This document shows, piece after piece, positions 47,578 through 59,905 of a stretch of DNA of 64,000 nt. This stretch comes from Pomacea canaliculata (Eukaryota > Mollusca > Gastropoda > Architaenioglossa > Ampullariidae): positions 13,395,731 to 13,459,730 of the forward strand of contig NC_037602.1 of NCBI RefSeq assembly GCF_003073045.1, written 5' to 3'. The position numbers and the translations under genes are program-made. How positions within the stretch are numbered: position 1 is the first letter of the stretch; the number at the start of each line of letters is the position of its first letter. The notes under the pieces are model-generated. The model searched no databases, was not told the origin of the DNA, and worked only from the letters and a program-made list of their open reading frames with translations.

Positions 47578-48920
47578 TTATAGAAAGTACATATCATTTT
47601 AAAAAATAAATTCAGTAAAAGGATAGACATAGCAAATACTGATAGCATAATCGATAAAAAATCAATAATATTACTTATCTTGAATTTTTTATACCAAGAA
47701 TGTCAGAAATTAGCGCTTGCTAAATTATACTGAACTCTTTTGATGTCCAATAATAACCTAAATCACACATATTGATAAGATGTATGATAAAGTTAGAGCT
47801 ATAATTTAAAATAAAACTGGTAAAGCATGAATTGTGATGCTGGTAGGAATTATTTAGACGGTTGGCGGGGGTCTCCAGTCAACATTGATTTGCCAAATTG
47901 TGTCTAAAAAGCAAATCTAAACCAGTCAATCTAAATGAGACAATGAGGCAGTTAGGAGCCGGGTCCTAAGAAGGGGAACAGTCGCGAAGCTTTGTGATGT
48001 TGGTTATTTATTCGCTTAGACTTTCGCCTTAGGCGTGGGTAGGACGACATGAAGACAACTGACATTTGTTTCCTCCGCCTCGTGTGAATTCAAGTAGTAG
48101 AGAGCGTGATGCGGAGGCAGGTGCGTTTGACCGGTGGTCACTGGAATTAGAGGCTGGCAATTTCGTACAAAACCATTGTCAGCTCTAATTATACGCATGG
48201 GCTAAGATCATAGATAATAAGCCTGATCAGCTTCCTACTCAAAAGCAGAAGAGAGTGTGGAGTGATTCCCGGTACAAAGTAGTGCAGTGGGCGCAGTCAG
48301 AGAGCTCGAGGTCAGGAATCTCAGTGTTCGAGACCACTTCATGTACGTGACATTTAAGTTGTCGCTTATAAGGTCTCTGGGCTTCGGGGGTTTTCTCCTG
48401 CATGGCGGCTTCTGCCGCCCTTCTGTTTCCATTGTGCATATCTAGATGTCCGTCATAAATACAAATAATAAATTAGTCATGATCATATAAAGGATGATGA
48501 ACTAGTTGCATCACAGGCACACATTGATGATGCAGTGTTGCATTTTTGAGTGTGATTGTTTCCTCTCATTGCGGACTCTTGTTGTTATGTCTTACTATGT
48601 TGTCAAATTGCTCACAATCTTACAGATTCACAATGCCAACAGAATAAGTTATATCCTAACTCTATGAAAGTGTATTAAAGTAAATTGATGATTGTTCAGC
48701 TAAGTAGTCATTCTGTTTGTGTTGTTCTCGTTATGTCACACTCTTAGTCCTCGTTATTCCCTCCGCTCCTCTGTGTCAAAAGCTCATTTATTTCATAATG
48801 TAGGCTTTATTGAGATATAAATGAAACTATCATTGTAAAACAGAGATAAAACATAACTGTCATCAAAGTTAGAAAGCGTGCAATAACGAATCACTCTTTG
48901 ATGTCTGTACATCAAAAGAC
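47578..48920. other. AT-rich DNA between the LINE and the gap
   Basis: No gene recognised. Two small minus-strand frames (48016-48198 and 48235-48439) have no motif. There is no visible similarity to the repeat units. Confidence 0.4.
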
Positions 48921-49020
48921 NNNNNNNNNNNNNNNNNNNNNNNNNNNNNNNNNNNNNNNNNNNNNNNNNNNNNNNNNNNNNNNNNNNNNNNNNNNNNNNN
49001 NNNNNNNNNNNNNNNNNNNN
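48921..49020. other. Assembly gap (100 N)
   Basis: Exactly 100 N, the conventional placeholder for a gap of unknown size. The sequence to its right is a damaged copy of 30.27 kb onward. Confidence 1.
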
Positions 49021-50360
49021 CCGGATGAATATCTTTTCACACCAACCTGTTACGACTAAACAGAAGTTCAGACTTTGATAGTTTCTAGAATATTGTATAG
49101 GCTTGTACTGAAGACGGGAGGTGGAGGGGCAGACCACTCGTACGTCATACGTCGCATGCTGTCAGTCGCTGCTTACATCTCTTTACATGTGCAAAAAAGT
49201 TGTTGATTTTCATATATAGTTTCTGAATTCGAAGGCTGCAGACTGTGTGTGGCCCAAACTACGCCATTTAGAAAGAAAAAAAAATCGGTGAAGAATTCAA
49301 TCACTCACTTTGCATAACACGGATGCTCTGCCTCGAATACAACAGGAGAATCGTTCCCGAGTAGCTGTCTCCTTTTAGCTCTTTTGTAGTACTATCCCAC
49401 TTCCCAATATTGGAGGTGGAGAGACTTTCCTCTGACTGGCCAGTTGTCACGGTGTCCAGATTAACCAGATCCAAATTTGCATCCATGATCATCGAAAAAT
49501 GAAACCGTTGTAGGTCCTCAACCCGCGGTTAAAATCATCGCTGGCTTGACTGTCCAGGAGAAAGTCCTGTCTGAAGACGCATGTGTTATTTGCTGCATGG
49601 AAACTGTTCTGGCAATCTCTGGCCACACCTTATCGTTGAGCGTCGGTTGAAAAGCACGCGTGGAATCGACAAGGAGTAGTGAACACGGCAGGGGCGCGTT
49701 CAAGCGAATAGAAATCTTGCTCTGAATCTGTCTGCACACGACTTTTGCAGTGCGAACTGTAGATACCCAGAGGACCACCAATAATTCATATCTTAAAGGG
49801 CCTGTTACAGCCTTTTATACTAAATTTCTATCTCCTTCTCCTGAGAGATTACATGTTGCATGGTTGGGCGGGGGGGTTCACGGGGCAGCAGATTTGTCCC
49901 TTGACCAGATTCCTGTTCTATGCTGTTTTTGTTTTCTTTGTTTGTGACTGCCTATGCTTTAGAAAGTCAAGGTATAAATGAAAGCACGGAATCATACTTT
50001 TCTAACTTTGTTCTGTTCAGCGAACATTGCTCCTCTCAACAACCATCGCAAGCTTCTTTCCCTTGAACATGGCACACAACAATCACAACCGAGCATTTGG
50101 TTGTTCACAACTCGGCATCTATAAATCCCTTCTGTTCCCCCAGAAATCCTTTAATTCACTGAACGGCACTGCGCTAAATTTAAAACGCAAAACCACCTGA
50201 TCGGGGCCTATATTTAACCCTCCTCCCCCAATATCCATCATGTACTTGATGTGTACTTTATTTCGCTGCTTCTCATTGTCGGAATTTTTAGATGGAGGCA
50301 CCAATCCCATACGCTACGTACTTTCTACCTACTCATTGACATAGAATTTAATGTAGCCGA
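49021..50360 (+). repeat. Indel-rich second copy of the 30.27-31.2 kb arm and unit interior
   Basis: Follows 30270-31190 in order, then 35420-36010 with an internal deletion, then a short piece of the unit's right end (CCCATACGC to CATTGACAT, about 50305-50341). Single-base losses are frequent, often inside short homopolymers. Such density is unlike the other copies and suggests unpolished long-read sequence or a poorly merged haplotype. Confidence 0.7.
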
Positions 50361-51500
50361 GGTGCAATGGCACCTAACTCACGGAGATTTTCACAAGCAC
50401 GTGCTCGCGATCAGGCAGTGTGAGAGGTTGCCTATTGTTTGTGTAGTTAAAGGAAAATGCTCCACCTGAAGGCCGATTCCACTTGGGGGAGATGTAAGGA
50501 GGTAGAGGTTAGGAGATGAAGAGTATTGAAGATGGCGAACAAGTAGGAAAAGAGAAGAGGGAGAAGGAGCGTTCAGGGGTTCAGCAAGCACTGTTATTTG
50601 GAGCCCTATACCATTTCGATGTACGCTTAGGATGTCCTGAGGCCCTGCCAGTTCCAGAGTATGTAGAGTGCAGTTACCAGATTTGGTACCATATTTCTAC
50701 TACTTAAGCTGTTTAATTACATGAACGAATTATTATTTACTTTTCAAATTTAAAATAATAAATTAATAAATATTGAGGTTGAGCTCCAGTTCCGATGACC
50801 TTAGGGTAGTAGAGGATCTCCATCTAAGTAAACGTTTGAAAGACTTACTCAGGGCTTAACCTTCAACCTGTTTTAGTCCAACCTATAAGAACCGTTTAAA
50901 TAAGCTTACCTACCACACGGGTGTAGTGCGTCTCTCCGTGCCACCATCGTCACTACAATGACAGTATGGAGTGCCATATATCTTTTGGTGGGTTTAAGAC
51001 AGTTAATAATGTTTAAGGATGCCTGTGTTTATTTAAGACCCGACTGAGACAAACTCTGTCATCTTTGATTTCATGACACGGGAAAGATACACGTGCGAAG
51101 TGCAAGCCTATCCCCACATTGTGTACATGAAGGAGGGTTGCTAACCATATTTTATATTTGTGAAATATTCCCCACCTTTCCTGTGACTGCAGCAAAGCTC
51201 GCTTATCCTGAGATTGGAGAATGCCGTCCTCGGCGTGACAGTTTCGAAACTTGAAAAGTGCACGTTTGTGAGCTAGAGAAATATTTCTGTCGGAGGTTCC
51301 CTCGACAGACATTAAAGTCGTTTGATTGTTTGCAGGTAAGGAGGGAGCAATATTACTCCCTTTATTGTATCCGTAAGCGCTTCTGCCTCGAAGGCTACCG
51401 ATACTCAGTGGTATCGGTTTTATCGACGATGCCCTCATCCATTGACGAAGACCGAGACTAAAAAATAGACACCTCACAAATGACGACCTCACAGGTGTTA
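50360..51500. other. Unique sequence between repeat copies
   Basis: No similarity to the units and no recognised gene. A 166-codon minus-strand frame (51013-51513) starts inside the terminus of unit 3 and has no recognisable motif. Confidence 0.4.
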
Positions 51501-52341
51501 TACCCAAACCCATGTTGTTTGTAAAGTTAGGGGTGCATATTTGCGTTAACTAGCTAATGCTATATTTCTATGGAAACGTTTTATGCAATTGCATATTTAC
51601 TTACCAAACACTATTTGATTTTTAAAATATTTCTTATATTATAAAGCTACGTTTGATATTTCATTGCTTTTGTTTAGTGATATTGATCGACCCCAGTGTC
51701 CACTGATACAGATTGAATAATGATCTCCCTTTTTTTTAAAAACTCCGCCCGTACTTACATAATTGGAAGTGCAAAGTAATTCAGTGTTATTCTTTGTGAG
51801 AAAATATTACTCTGTTCACATTATGTTATTTTAAAATATTACAAATCAATGAGAAAGTAGATGCAAGCAGACAGGAAGCATTGATATCAAACTCTCTAAT
51901 GACTAAGTGATCACAAGTTTCACACAAACAATAAATAATCGATGGATACCTGCCGTATGAATCCTAAATTAATTCCTTATTTTCATCGTCCTTGGGAAAT
52001 CAGCGACATGGGATGAATTTCTTAGTCCCCGCTAAATCAGTCGGGAAAAAGATGTCAGATGTTAAGAAGCTCTTTTGATCTTCGCTCTGAATCATCCGCC
52101 GAGCAACGGATTGTGTATTGGTGAGTCGTTGAAACTTTTTATTATTTGTGCTGAGTGTTTAACCAAGTAAGACATATCCGTGAGACACTCGTATATACTC
52201 TGCGAAAGTTCTGCTGTTCGTCGCGAATTATATAGAGGGGACGGCACGCAAACCCATACACAACGCACATTCTATTCAACTCATTGACATTCGGATTTTA
52301 AACTGACCATTACTCAATGGTAATGGTCTTTTCGACGATGC
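51501..52341 (+). mobile_element. Repeat unit 3, internally deleted (841 bp)
   Basis: Has both ends of the family: TACCCAAACC at the left and CGACGATGC at the right, with a perfect 9-bp hairpin GACCATTAC-TCAATG-GTAATGGTC (52305-52328). About 250 bp of the left arm joins directly to about 590 bp of the right arm near 51752 (CTCCGCCC to GTACTTACATAATTGG). All SLC24-type and small exons are missing. A short copy with intact termini is typical of non-autonomous derivatives of a mobile element. Confidence 0.65.
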
Positions 52342-52407
52342 TCAGAGCCAGCAGTAGTTATATCAATTATAGTTTGAAGCTTCTCGGCTACTTGATGAAT
52401 CACACCT
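52342..52407. other. Spacer between repeat units 3 and 4
   Basis: 66 bp starting TCAGAGCCAGCAG, unrelated by eye to the other spacers. Confidence 0.7.
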
Positions 52408-53632
52408 TACACAAACCCATGTTTCTGTAAAGTTAGGGTGTATATTTGCGTGTACTAGCTTAATGCTTATATTTTCTATAAAAATGTATTTATATGCAAT
52501 TGCATATTTATTTACCAAAACATTATTTAATTTACAATATTTCTTATTTTATTATAAAGCTTCATCTCGGATATTTCGTGCTTTTGTTTTAGTGATTATT
52601 AACGAATAGTGTCCACTGCTACAAGTTGAATACATTATCTCCCTTTATTTAAAAACTCCGCCCATCCAAAACCCCTTTCTACGTAAGTTTTTGGTTGCCT
52701 CATCTCTTCTCCTCGTCAGCGTGCATTAACAGCATTTCGACGATCATCTTCAAGTTCTGATGATTTAATGTGTGGCTGTCAACTCGCGTGGTTTGTAATA
52801 GATGTTCTATAGACCAGCTCACATGGACACATCGACATTGCCCTTGTGCCAACTGTTTCACGCCTTCGATTGTCTCCCTTTGTCAACAACCCTATGCCCC
52901 GTCCCTTTTTTATGAAACAAAAAATGAGCTTTGTTTGTTTTTTGTTTTTTGTTTTTTGTTTTGTTTTTTAAATAAGTATAAGTAAAAGATTAAAATGTCA
53001 TCAAACATTTTCCTTTAAAAAGTGTGAGTGCATCTGAGTGTGTGTATGTTGTTTATTCACTGTACTCAATGCGCTATCGAAGCGGTCGATCGAGTGAGGC
53101 ATGGCGAAGAGAAAGCCAGCCAATACATCCGAACAATTCGCACTTCAGAATATTACATACAGTCCAGCTGCAAACCACAACACACAATCAAAAGAAATTA
53201 CGATTAACGAAAACATAGCCTTTTACACCAAAAACCTCTTAAGGTACTACAGTCTCAGTCAAAAGGATTCAAAAGTCGCTATTATGAAATCCTGACTTGG
53301 AATACAGCCTAATTAATGAGCATACTAATATGCAATTTCTTGGCGAAAATATTTTAGCAAAATAAAAAATATATAGCAGATGATCTGAGAGCAGCATTGT
53401 ACATAAAATCTTGAACGCTTGCACTGACTTGCGCAGTAATTTACAGGGCACAAGAAATACACACTCTTTTTGCTTCAGTACATAAAAATAGTATATTTTC
53501 TCTTTCTCCAAGGTACTAAGTGTTGTAAGATTTCTTTGTTGTTGTCAGAAGGTGTGGAATGTGGTAGGATATTTTTTCTTGCTTTGACTGACAGTGGAAT
53601 GTCTGTCAACACATCAAGAAATGACCTATGAT

Positions 53633-54051
53633 CTATCTCATCATGTCATTTCCTGGGGAAATAGAAAACAGAGAAAACAATGCAGACAGGGTGTTTATCT
53701 CTCCCTAACAGCATTTTCCAAGCAATAAATTACGTTTGTTTAGAGAACCACAGGAAGAGTTTGTACCTGTTCTGTGGCAGTACCGCCAAGCACTTTCAGA
53801 GATGCAGAAATATTGTTTCAGCTTAATCTGGAGTCTGTCTTCCTCCAGCAAAACGTCAGACACACGATAGCCGTCAAAGTGAGTCTTCGGGGTAGCTGAT
53901 TTCAACAAAACTTTCTCTCCATCTAAACGCCAGTCTGATATCTTTTTCCAACGATGGCACCTTTCATATAAATATACTTACCATGTAGGCCTCTAAAAGC
54001 TACAGGTACATTTTCTAGAAACGTCTGCACGTTTTGATAAAGGTCTTCCAT
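53633..54051 (-). pseudogene. Three-exon small gene, unit 4 copy, premature stop
   Basis: Exons 54051-53982, 53922-53767 and 53652-53633 keep the same splice sites and frame as the unit 2 copy (MEDLYQNVQTFL, SDVLLEEDRLQIKLKQYF, SAWRYCHRTG). In the last exon GAG has become TAG, so the product would end NDMMR, nine residues short. The loss is small, so function cannot be excluded. Confidence 0.5.
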
Positions 54052-54264
54052 GATGCTTCCATATCTCAAATTTTGTCACGTTAGTAGCCTCATGTCCGAG
54101 GTCTGTATCACGCTTAACTAAAGATAGACGTATTATAAAGTGTGTGAGGACATTCTACTGTATAAGATCTCAGTCATGTCTTTTCTGTCAATGACTAGAG
54201 CTGGATGTGTTGGTAGTAATGTTCAAAAGAGGTGGGTCGGTGGTATCTGGACACACAGACTGGC

Positions 54265-54508
54265 TCACGCCGGGCACCTGATGGTCTCAAACTCCAGCAA
54301 GACGCTGATGACGACGAAGATGACGTAGATGACGAGCATGAGAACGCCCATGACCTTGCTCATGCGCCAGCGGCACACAGCGATGACGATGATGACGGCT
54401 ACCAGCATGAGGAAAAGGAGGATGATGGAGCAGAGCAGGCCCTTGCTGTTCACATGGTATGGCTCGCCTCGGAACACCGCCCCAAACAGCAGCCATGGAA
54501 CTGGAAGC
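54265..54508 (-). CDS. SLC24-type exchanger, C-terminal exon, unit 4
   Basis: 244 nt with the same acceptor, frame and stop as unit 1, encoding LPVPWLLFGAVFRGEPYHV to ETIRCPA with a few conservative changes (such as VIYVIFVVIS). Undamaged reading frame. Confidence 0.8.
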
Positions 54509-54956
54509 CTGCCAAGCAAGTAGACACGGCTGCGATTGCATCAAGGAGTTCTGAGGGTGGAACTGGTGGTATAATCCGACCCAACATCTTAAGTTATACA
54601 CATAAATAATCCACCGTATAAAACATGTTTCTTCTTCTTATTTAAACAGAAAAAGATAATTTTTTTGCCGTACCCTTTTTGCGTCAGTTCACATCCCACC
54701 ATGAGTAGTGGCCCTGTAAAAATACATGGTACATGCAGAGAAAGAACAGCCTGCCTGAACGCAGGACATCCGATCCTCGGGGTATCAATCACAAGCCCTT
54801 ATAGTCGTTGTGTGGTCTAGTATACTATTAACAAATGGTGACAATGTGAACAGAACTGAATAGACCTACAAAGGAATTCTTATTAAGAAACCCACAACCA
54901 GAAAGACAGAGATAGAGAAGAAACAGTTAGAGGCAAAAAGATTCTCCACAGTGTAC

Positions 54957-55093
54957 ACAACGGTGATGTCGAAGAGGTTGCTCCCAACAGAGCTGGACAC
55001 TGCCATATCACCAAAGCCTTTCATGGTAACGATGACTCTGGTGATGAGGTCTGGGATGCTTGTGCCAGCAGCCAGAATGGTCAAGCCCATCAC
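54957..55093 (-). CDS. SLC24-type exchanger, alpha-2 repeat exon, unit 4
   Basis: 137 nt, acceptor GAGACAG, donor GTACAC. It keeps GTSIPDLIT and GSNLFDITV. The codon split with the next exon becomes GTG (Val), where unit 1 and the family have Gly, and IT(G) has become IT(R). The frame is open, but these changes at conserved sites suggest relaxed selection. Confidence 0.75.
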
Positions 55094-57299
55094 CTGTCTC
55101 AGGTGTAGTGCATTTCTTTACCTTTCAACGGCTTTACCTGGTACAAGTCCAACAAAAATGAAGGTTAGAACTGCTGACAGGTTTAAAAAAAAAGCGAGAA
55201 TCTACAGCACTGTGTCTGTGACAAAACTGAAATATTGTAGTTAAAATAAAGTGGCAAGAAAAGGGAGAAAAGGGGCAGCAGGTTTTAGTCCCTTAATCCA
55301 GATCCTGTTCTTGCTGCTGTGTTTTGTGTCCTTTGTTTGGTGCTGCCTATAATTTAGAGATGTCAAGGTATAAATGAAGAATGGAATCAGTTTACTTTTC
55401 CTCAACTTTGTTCTGTTCAGCGAACATGCTTGCCTCTCAACAACCATCGCAGTTTCTTTCCGCTTTGAACAGTGGCCACACAACAATCACAACGCGAGTC
55501 ATTGCAGTTGCCACACTCGGCTCCCGGTTCCAAACCTGAGTCTCTCGGCTCTTTAGTAAAACAAGAGTCAATCACAGAGGAGACGCCATGAAGTCAGACA
55601 TTGGCTTGTTCTCTAACTTTGACTTGACGCTTGTTTCTTCCAAACATTGTGCTATGGCAAGATACAACTTTGTACGCAAGTCGCTCTGAGTGAATGCCAT
55701 ATCGATACTTTGATAAACACAAAGCCTTCGCAGCCTGACCTTTCATCTGATAAATCCCCTGGGGTCCCAGAAAATCTCTTTAATGGTCACTGAACGGCAC
55801 TGCGCTAAATTAAAACTCAAACCACCTGATCGGCCTATATTTAAGCCCTCCTCCCCCACATATCCCATCATGTGTATTTGTATGTGTACTTTTATTTTCG
55901 CTGCTCATCTTTCTATCGTCTTGAAAAGGCATGCATGCTGTGATCGAGATCTTGGAAAGCCTTAAGATCAGACCACAAAAACGGCAGAGGTTTTTTTTAA
56001 GTGAAATGTTCCAGAAGAAATGATGTCACACTGCAGCAAGAGTTTGTCAGTGAAATGCTCCAGCAAAAAATATTCACCCAAAAGCCATCTTTCCAAAAGT
56101 CGAGGGTGACTGTTATGTCTGTTTGGTAGGGGTGTACAGAGGAGACCATTTGTTTTCTAGCATTACTATAGCAACCATCACTACCGCTAGCATTCTTTTG
56201 CCACTGCCTCTGCCACAGCCTTCTCTGACTGGCAACAGCTACAGAGATAGTTACAGAGTTTTGTAGTAAAAGTTGACACTGACATTCATCTTACGAGCGC
56301 GCATACCGACACACTTGCTGTTATACACTTGAGCGAGCGCACTAGCAGACATGAGCGTATACAAACAAGAGGATAAACACACATGCATGGGTGATTCCTG
56401 TCCAATATGCACAGCGACCACAGCTGAAACAAGAAAAAGTCGTGTACAGGCTGAAATCTAGAAACTTTTGGACGCACATGTGATTAACAACGATTATCCG
56501 GACGATCTTTTTTTTTTTTTTTTTTTTTTTGTTGTTGTTGTATGTCGTACGACATAAATTGGAAGTGCAAAGTAATTCAAGTGTTATTCCTTGTTGAGAA
56601 AATATTACTCTGTTCACATTATGTTATTAAAATATTACAAATCGATGAGAAAGTAGATGCAAGCAGACAGGAAGGATTGATATCAAACTCTAATGACTAA
56701 GTGATCACAGTTTCACACAACAATAAATATAATCGATGGATACCTGCCATATCAATCCCATAAATTAATTCCTATATTTTCAATGGTCCTTGGGAATCAG
56801 CGACATGGGATGAATTCTTAGTCCCGGCTAAATCAGTCGGGAAAAAGATGTCAGATGTTAGAAGCTCTTTCTTGAAACGTCTGCAAGTTTTGATTAAGAT
56901 CTTCCATGATGCTCCCATATCTCAAATTTTGTCACGTTAGTAGAGGTCTGTATCACGCTTAACTAAAGATAGACTCAAGATTCAAGAAATACACACTCTT
57001 TTTGCTTCAGTACATAAAAATAGTATATTTTCTCTTTCTTCAAGGTACTAAGTGTTGTAAGATTTCTTTGTTGTTGTCAGAAGGTGTGTAATGTGACAGG
57101 ATATTTTTTCTTGCTTTGACTGACAGTGGTATGTTTGTTTATTCACGCTTAACTAAAGATAGACGCATTATAAAGTGTGTGAAGACATTCTACTGTATAA
57201 GATCTCAGTCTTGTCTTTTCTGTCAATGACTAGAGCTGAATGTGCTGGTAGTAATGTTCACAAGAGGTGGGTCGGTGGCATCTGGACACACAGACGGGC

Positions 57300-57344
57300 T
57301 CACGCCGGGCACCTGATGGTCTCAAACTCCAGCAAGACGCTGAT
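57300..57344 (-). pseudogene. SLC24-type C-terminal exon, unit 5, 3' piece
   Basis: The last 15 codons (SVLLEFETIRCPA and TGA) of the exon, cut at GCTGAT where the LINE begins. The remainder is at 61695-61896. Confidence 0.85.
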
Positions 57345-59905
57345 TTGAAGGATACACAACGATTCGATTTGACAGGAATGCACAAGCGACAAACAAGCAT
57401 GTAGGGGGAGGCTTGTGTATGCTTGCAAATGAGAAATGGGCCACGAACTACACAGTACGAGAACAGACTAGTACCCCCCATTATGAGATACTGACAGTGT
57501 CCTTCCGGCCGCATTATTTACCTCGTGAATTCGGCCAAATCACTGTGGTCCTCGTCTATGTGCCCGCCCAGACTTCAACCTTGCAGCTGAGCACATTGCA
57601 GACACATATAATCGAGCGACAACAAGATCAGTTGATCAGCCTGTGTTTTTGCTCGGTGACTTCAACCGCTGTGATGTCAGTAAGCTGCTCCCCTGTCTCC
57701 ATCAATACGTCACGTGTCCCACCCGCCTCGACAGAACGCTAGACAGGTGTTTCGGTAATGTGCCGGCCGCTTATGTTTCCAAGTGCCGGCCGCCGCTGGG
57801 CAGATCGGACCACAACATTGTTCATCTGCTACCCACATACAGACAGCTCCGTGAAAACGGACAACGTGAAAAGCCGACAACACTATGTATTAGGACCTGG
57901 ACAAATGAAGCAACTGAGCTGCTCAGAGACTGCCTAGAGGTCACTGACTGGGATCTGTTCTTCACTACCTGTGGAGACGACCTGGACTGTCTGGCAGACA
58001 CAATCACCTCTTACATCACCTTCTGTGAAGAGTCTGTCATCCCTACCAAGCAGATCTGCAGCTATCCAAATAACAAACCATGGCTAGGTAAAGGACTGAA
58101 GCACTGTCTCAATGAAAAGAAGATAGCTTTTATGCAAGGAGACAAACAGAAAGTGAAAGAAAAGGAGAAGGAGTTCAGGCAAAGGCAAGAACGGCTAGAG
58201 TGGAATACAGAAAGAAGGTAGAAAAGCAATTAATTGAGGGCAACGCAAGAGATGCTTGGAAGGGCCTGGACACCATGATGGGTAGAGAACGCAAGACACA
58301 AAGAGTAAAGTGTGATGACCCAGTGTCATTTGTTAATGAGCTCAACACTTTCTACGCGCGGTTTGATGTGAGAGACTTCAGCAATGAAGCAGAAAATATC
58401 TGTTCTTCACTGTCGGCAGCCACTGTCACAATCTGTGAGGAGATGTTGTCAGAATTCTCTCTCATGTGAACCCACGTAAAGCCCTGGACCTGACCACGTG
58501 AGAGGCAAAGTACTCAAAGAGTGTGCTAGTCAGCTGAGTGGTGTTTTTACCAGACTTTTTCAGCTCTCCCTTGACTCTCATAGTGTCCCCCGCGTGTGGA
58601 GAACATCCACAATAATACCAGTGACAAAGAAGCCTCATGCAACCAACTTGAAAGACTTTCGACCTGTGGCTCTCACGTCTGTTGTGGCCAAATGTTTGGA
58701 GAGAGTTGTGGGAAGATTGTTAATCCCCACCATGGCTGATCGCCTGGATCCTTTGCAGTTTGCCTACAAGCCACGCAGGGGGGTGTCTGATGCAACTCTC
58801 ACGCTTTTAAATACTATCCTACAACACTTGGACACTTCTGGCACCTATGTTCGGGTCCTGTTCATGGACTTTTCCAGCGCCTTCAACACGGTCAGCCACA
58901 CCTTCTTGTACAGCGCCTACTAGACCTGGATGTCAACACTGGCCTAGTTCTATGGATCAGATCATTCCTGAAGGACCGACCACAGAGGTGGGTTTCAGAG
59001 TTCCACCGACAGGTACTATAGGTCCAGCAGCTCGTCTGACGGAGTTTATTTGTCAGTGGATGGAATGATTCTGTCAGATGAGCAGATCCTCAACACGGGT
59101 ACCCCTCAGGGATGTGTGCTTTCCCCCATCCTGTTCTCTGTATATACAAATGGGATTAGTATTAACAGTGCTATTTCTCAAACTTGTTAAATATGCAGAT
59201 GACATGGCCCTTGTGGCTGCCTGAAAGACGAGCAGTCCCTGTCACAGTACCTGGCCTGTGTGGGGGAGCTGGAGGAGTGGTTTGACCGCAGCTTTCTGGA
59301 TCTGAACGTTGACAAAACGGAGGAGATGGCCTTTGGAAGAGCCTACGAAGGAAGAGATGGCACAACCCCTCTCTCCCACCACTCCAAATCAAGGACAGCA
59401 GGTGCAGAGGGCTGCTGTGTTTAGGTACCTTGGTACAGTGATCGACGGAAAGCTCTCATTTAGTGATCACGTGAACCAAGTGTACAAAAAGGCCCAGCAC
59501 GGCTGTACCTTCTGAGGAGACTTCGCAGCTTCGACGTCAGCTCTGGGGTGCTGGAGACTGTGTACAGGTCTCTTGTTGAGAGCATCCTCTCATTCAACAT
59601 CGCTGCCTGGTATGGTCATCTACTAGTCAAAGACAAGGCAAGGCTGGCCAGAATCATCCACCAGGCAAATAAAATTATTGGTCAAGCACAGCTGCCACTT
59701 TCTGACTTGTACCTTCATGCAGTCAGAAGGATGGCACATAACATCATTTCGGACCTGAAACACCCTCTCCACACTAGCTTCCAGCTGTTGCCCTCAGGCA
59801 GGCGCTATAAGTACCACGCATAAGGAAAGCTGCCTACCAGAGGTCCTTCGTGCCAGCAGCCATCACCATCCTAAATAAAGGCACAAGGACTCAGGAATAA
59901 TCAAA
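57345..59905 (+). mobile_element. CR1/L2/Rex1-like LINE (Jockey superfamily), inactivated
   Basis: Translation with frameshifts gives an endonuclease C-terminal half (ITVVLVYVPAQ, FLLGDFNRCDV, GRSDHNIVHLLP), a linker with NNKPWLGKGLKHCLNEKK, and a reverse transcriptase: FRPVALTSVVAKCLERV, LDPLQFAYKPRRGVSDA, LFMDFSSAFNTV, TPQGCVLSPILF, YADDMALVA, then NIAAWYGHL and LLPSGRRYKY. The endonuclease start is missing (5' truncated), and several stops and shifts show it is dead. It is inserted in the unit 5 SLC24-type exon. Confidence 0.85.

Larger units (their letters stand above)
52408..56868 (+). mobile_element. Repeat unit 4, right end truncated
   Basis: Starts TACACAAACCCATG (one base different from units 1 and 2) and contains the three small exons, both SLC24-type exons and most of the right third. 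It breaks off at AGAAGCTCTTT (56868), about 280 bp before the expected terminus, where rearranged unit 5 pieces begin. Its right third carries a 20-base T run with (GTT)n near 56508-56540. Confidence 0.6.

Noticed and set aside
51013..51513. 166-codon minus-strand frame
   Set aside because: Its start codon falls inside the left terminus of repeat unit 3 and the rest is unique sequence with no motif. It lies in the low-quality region.
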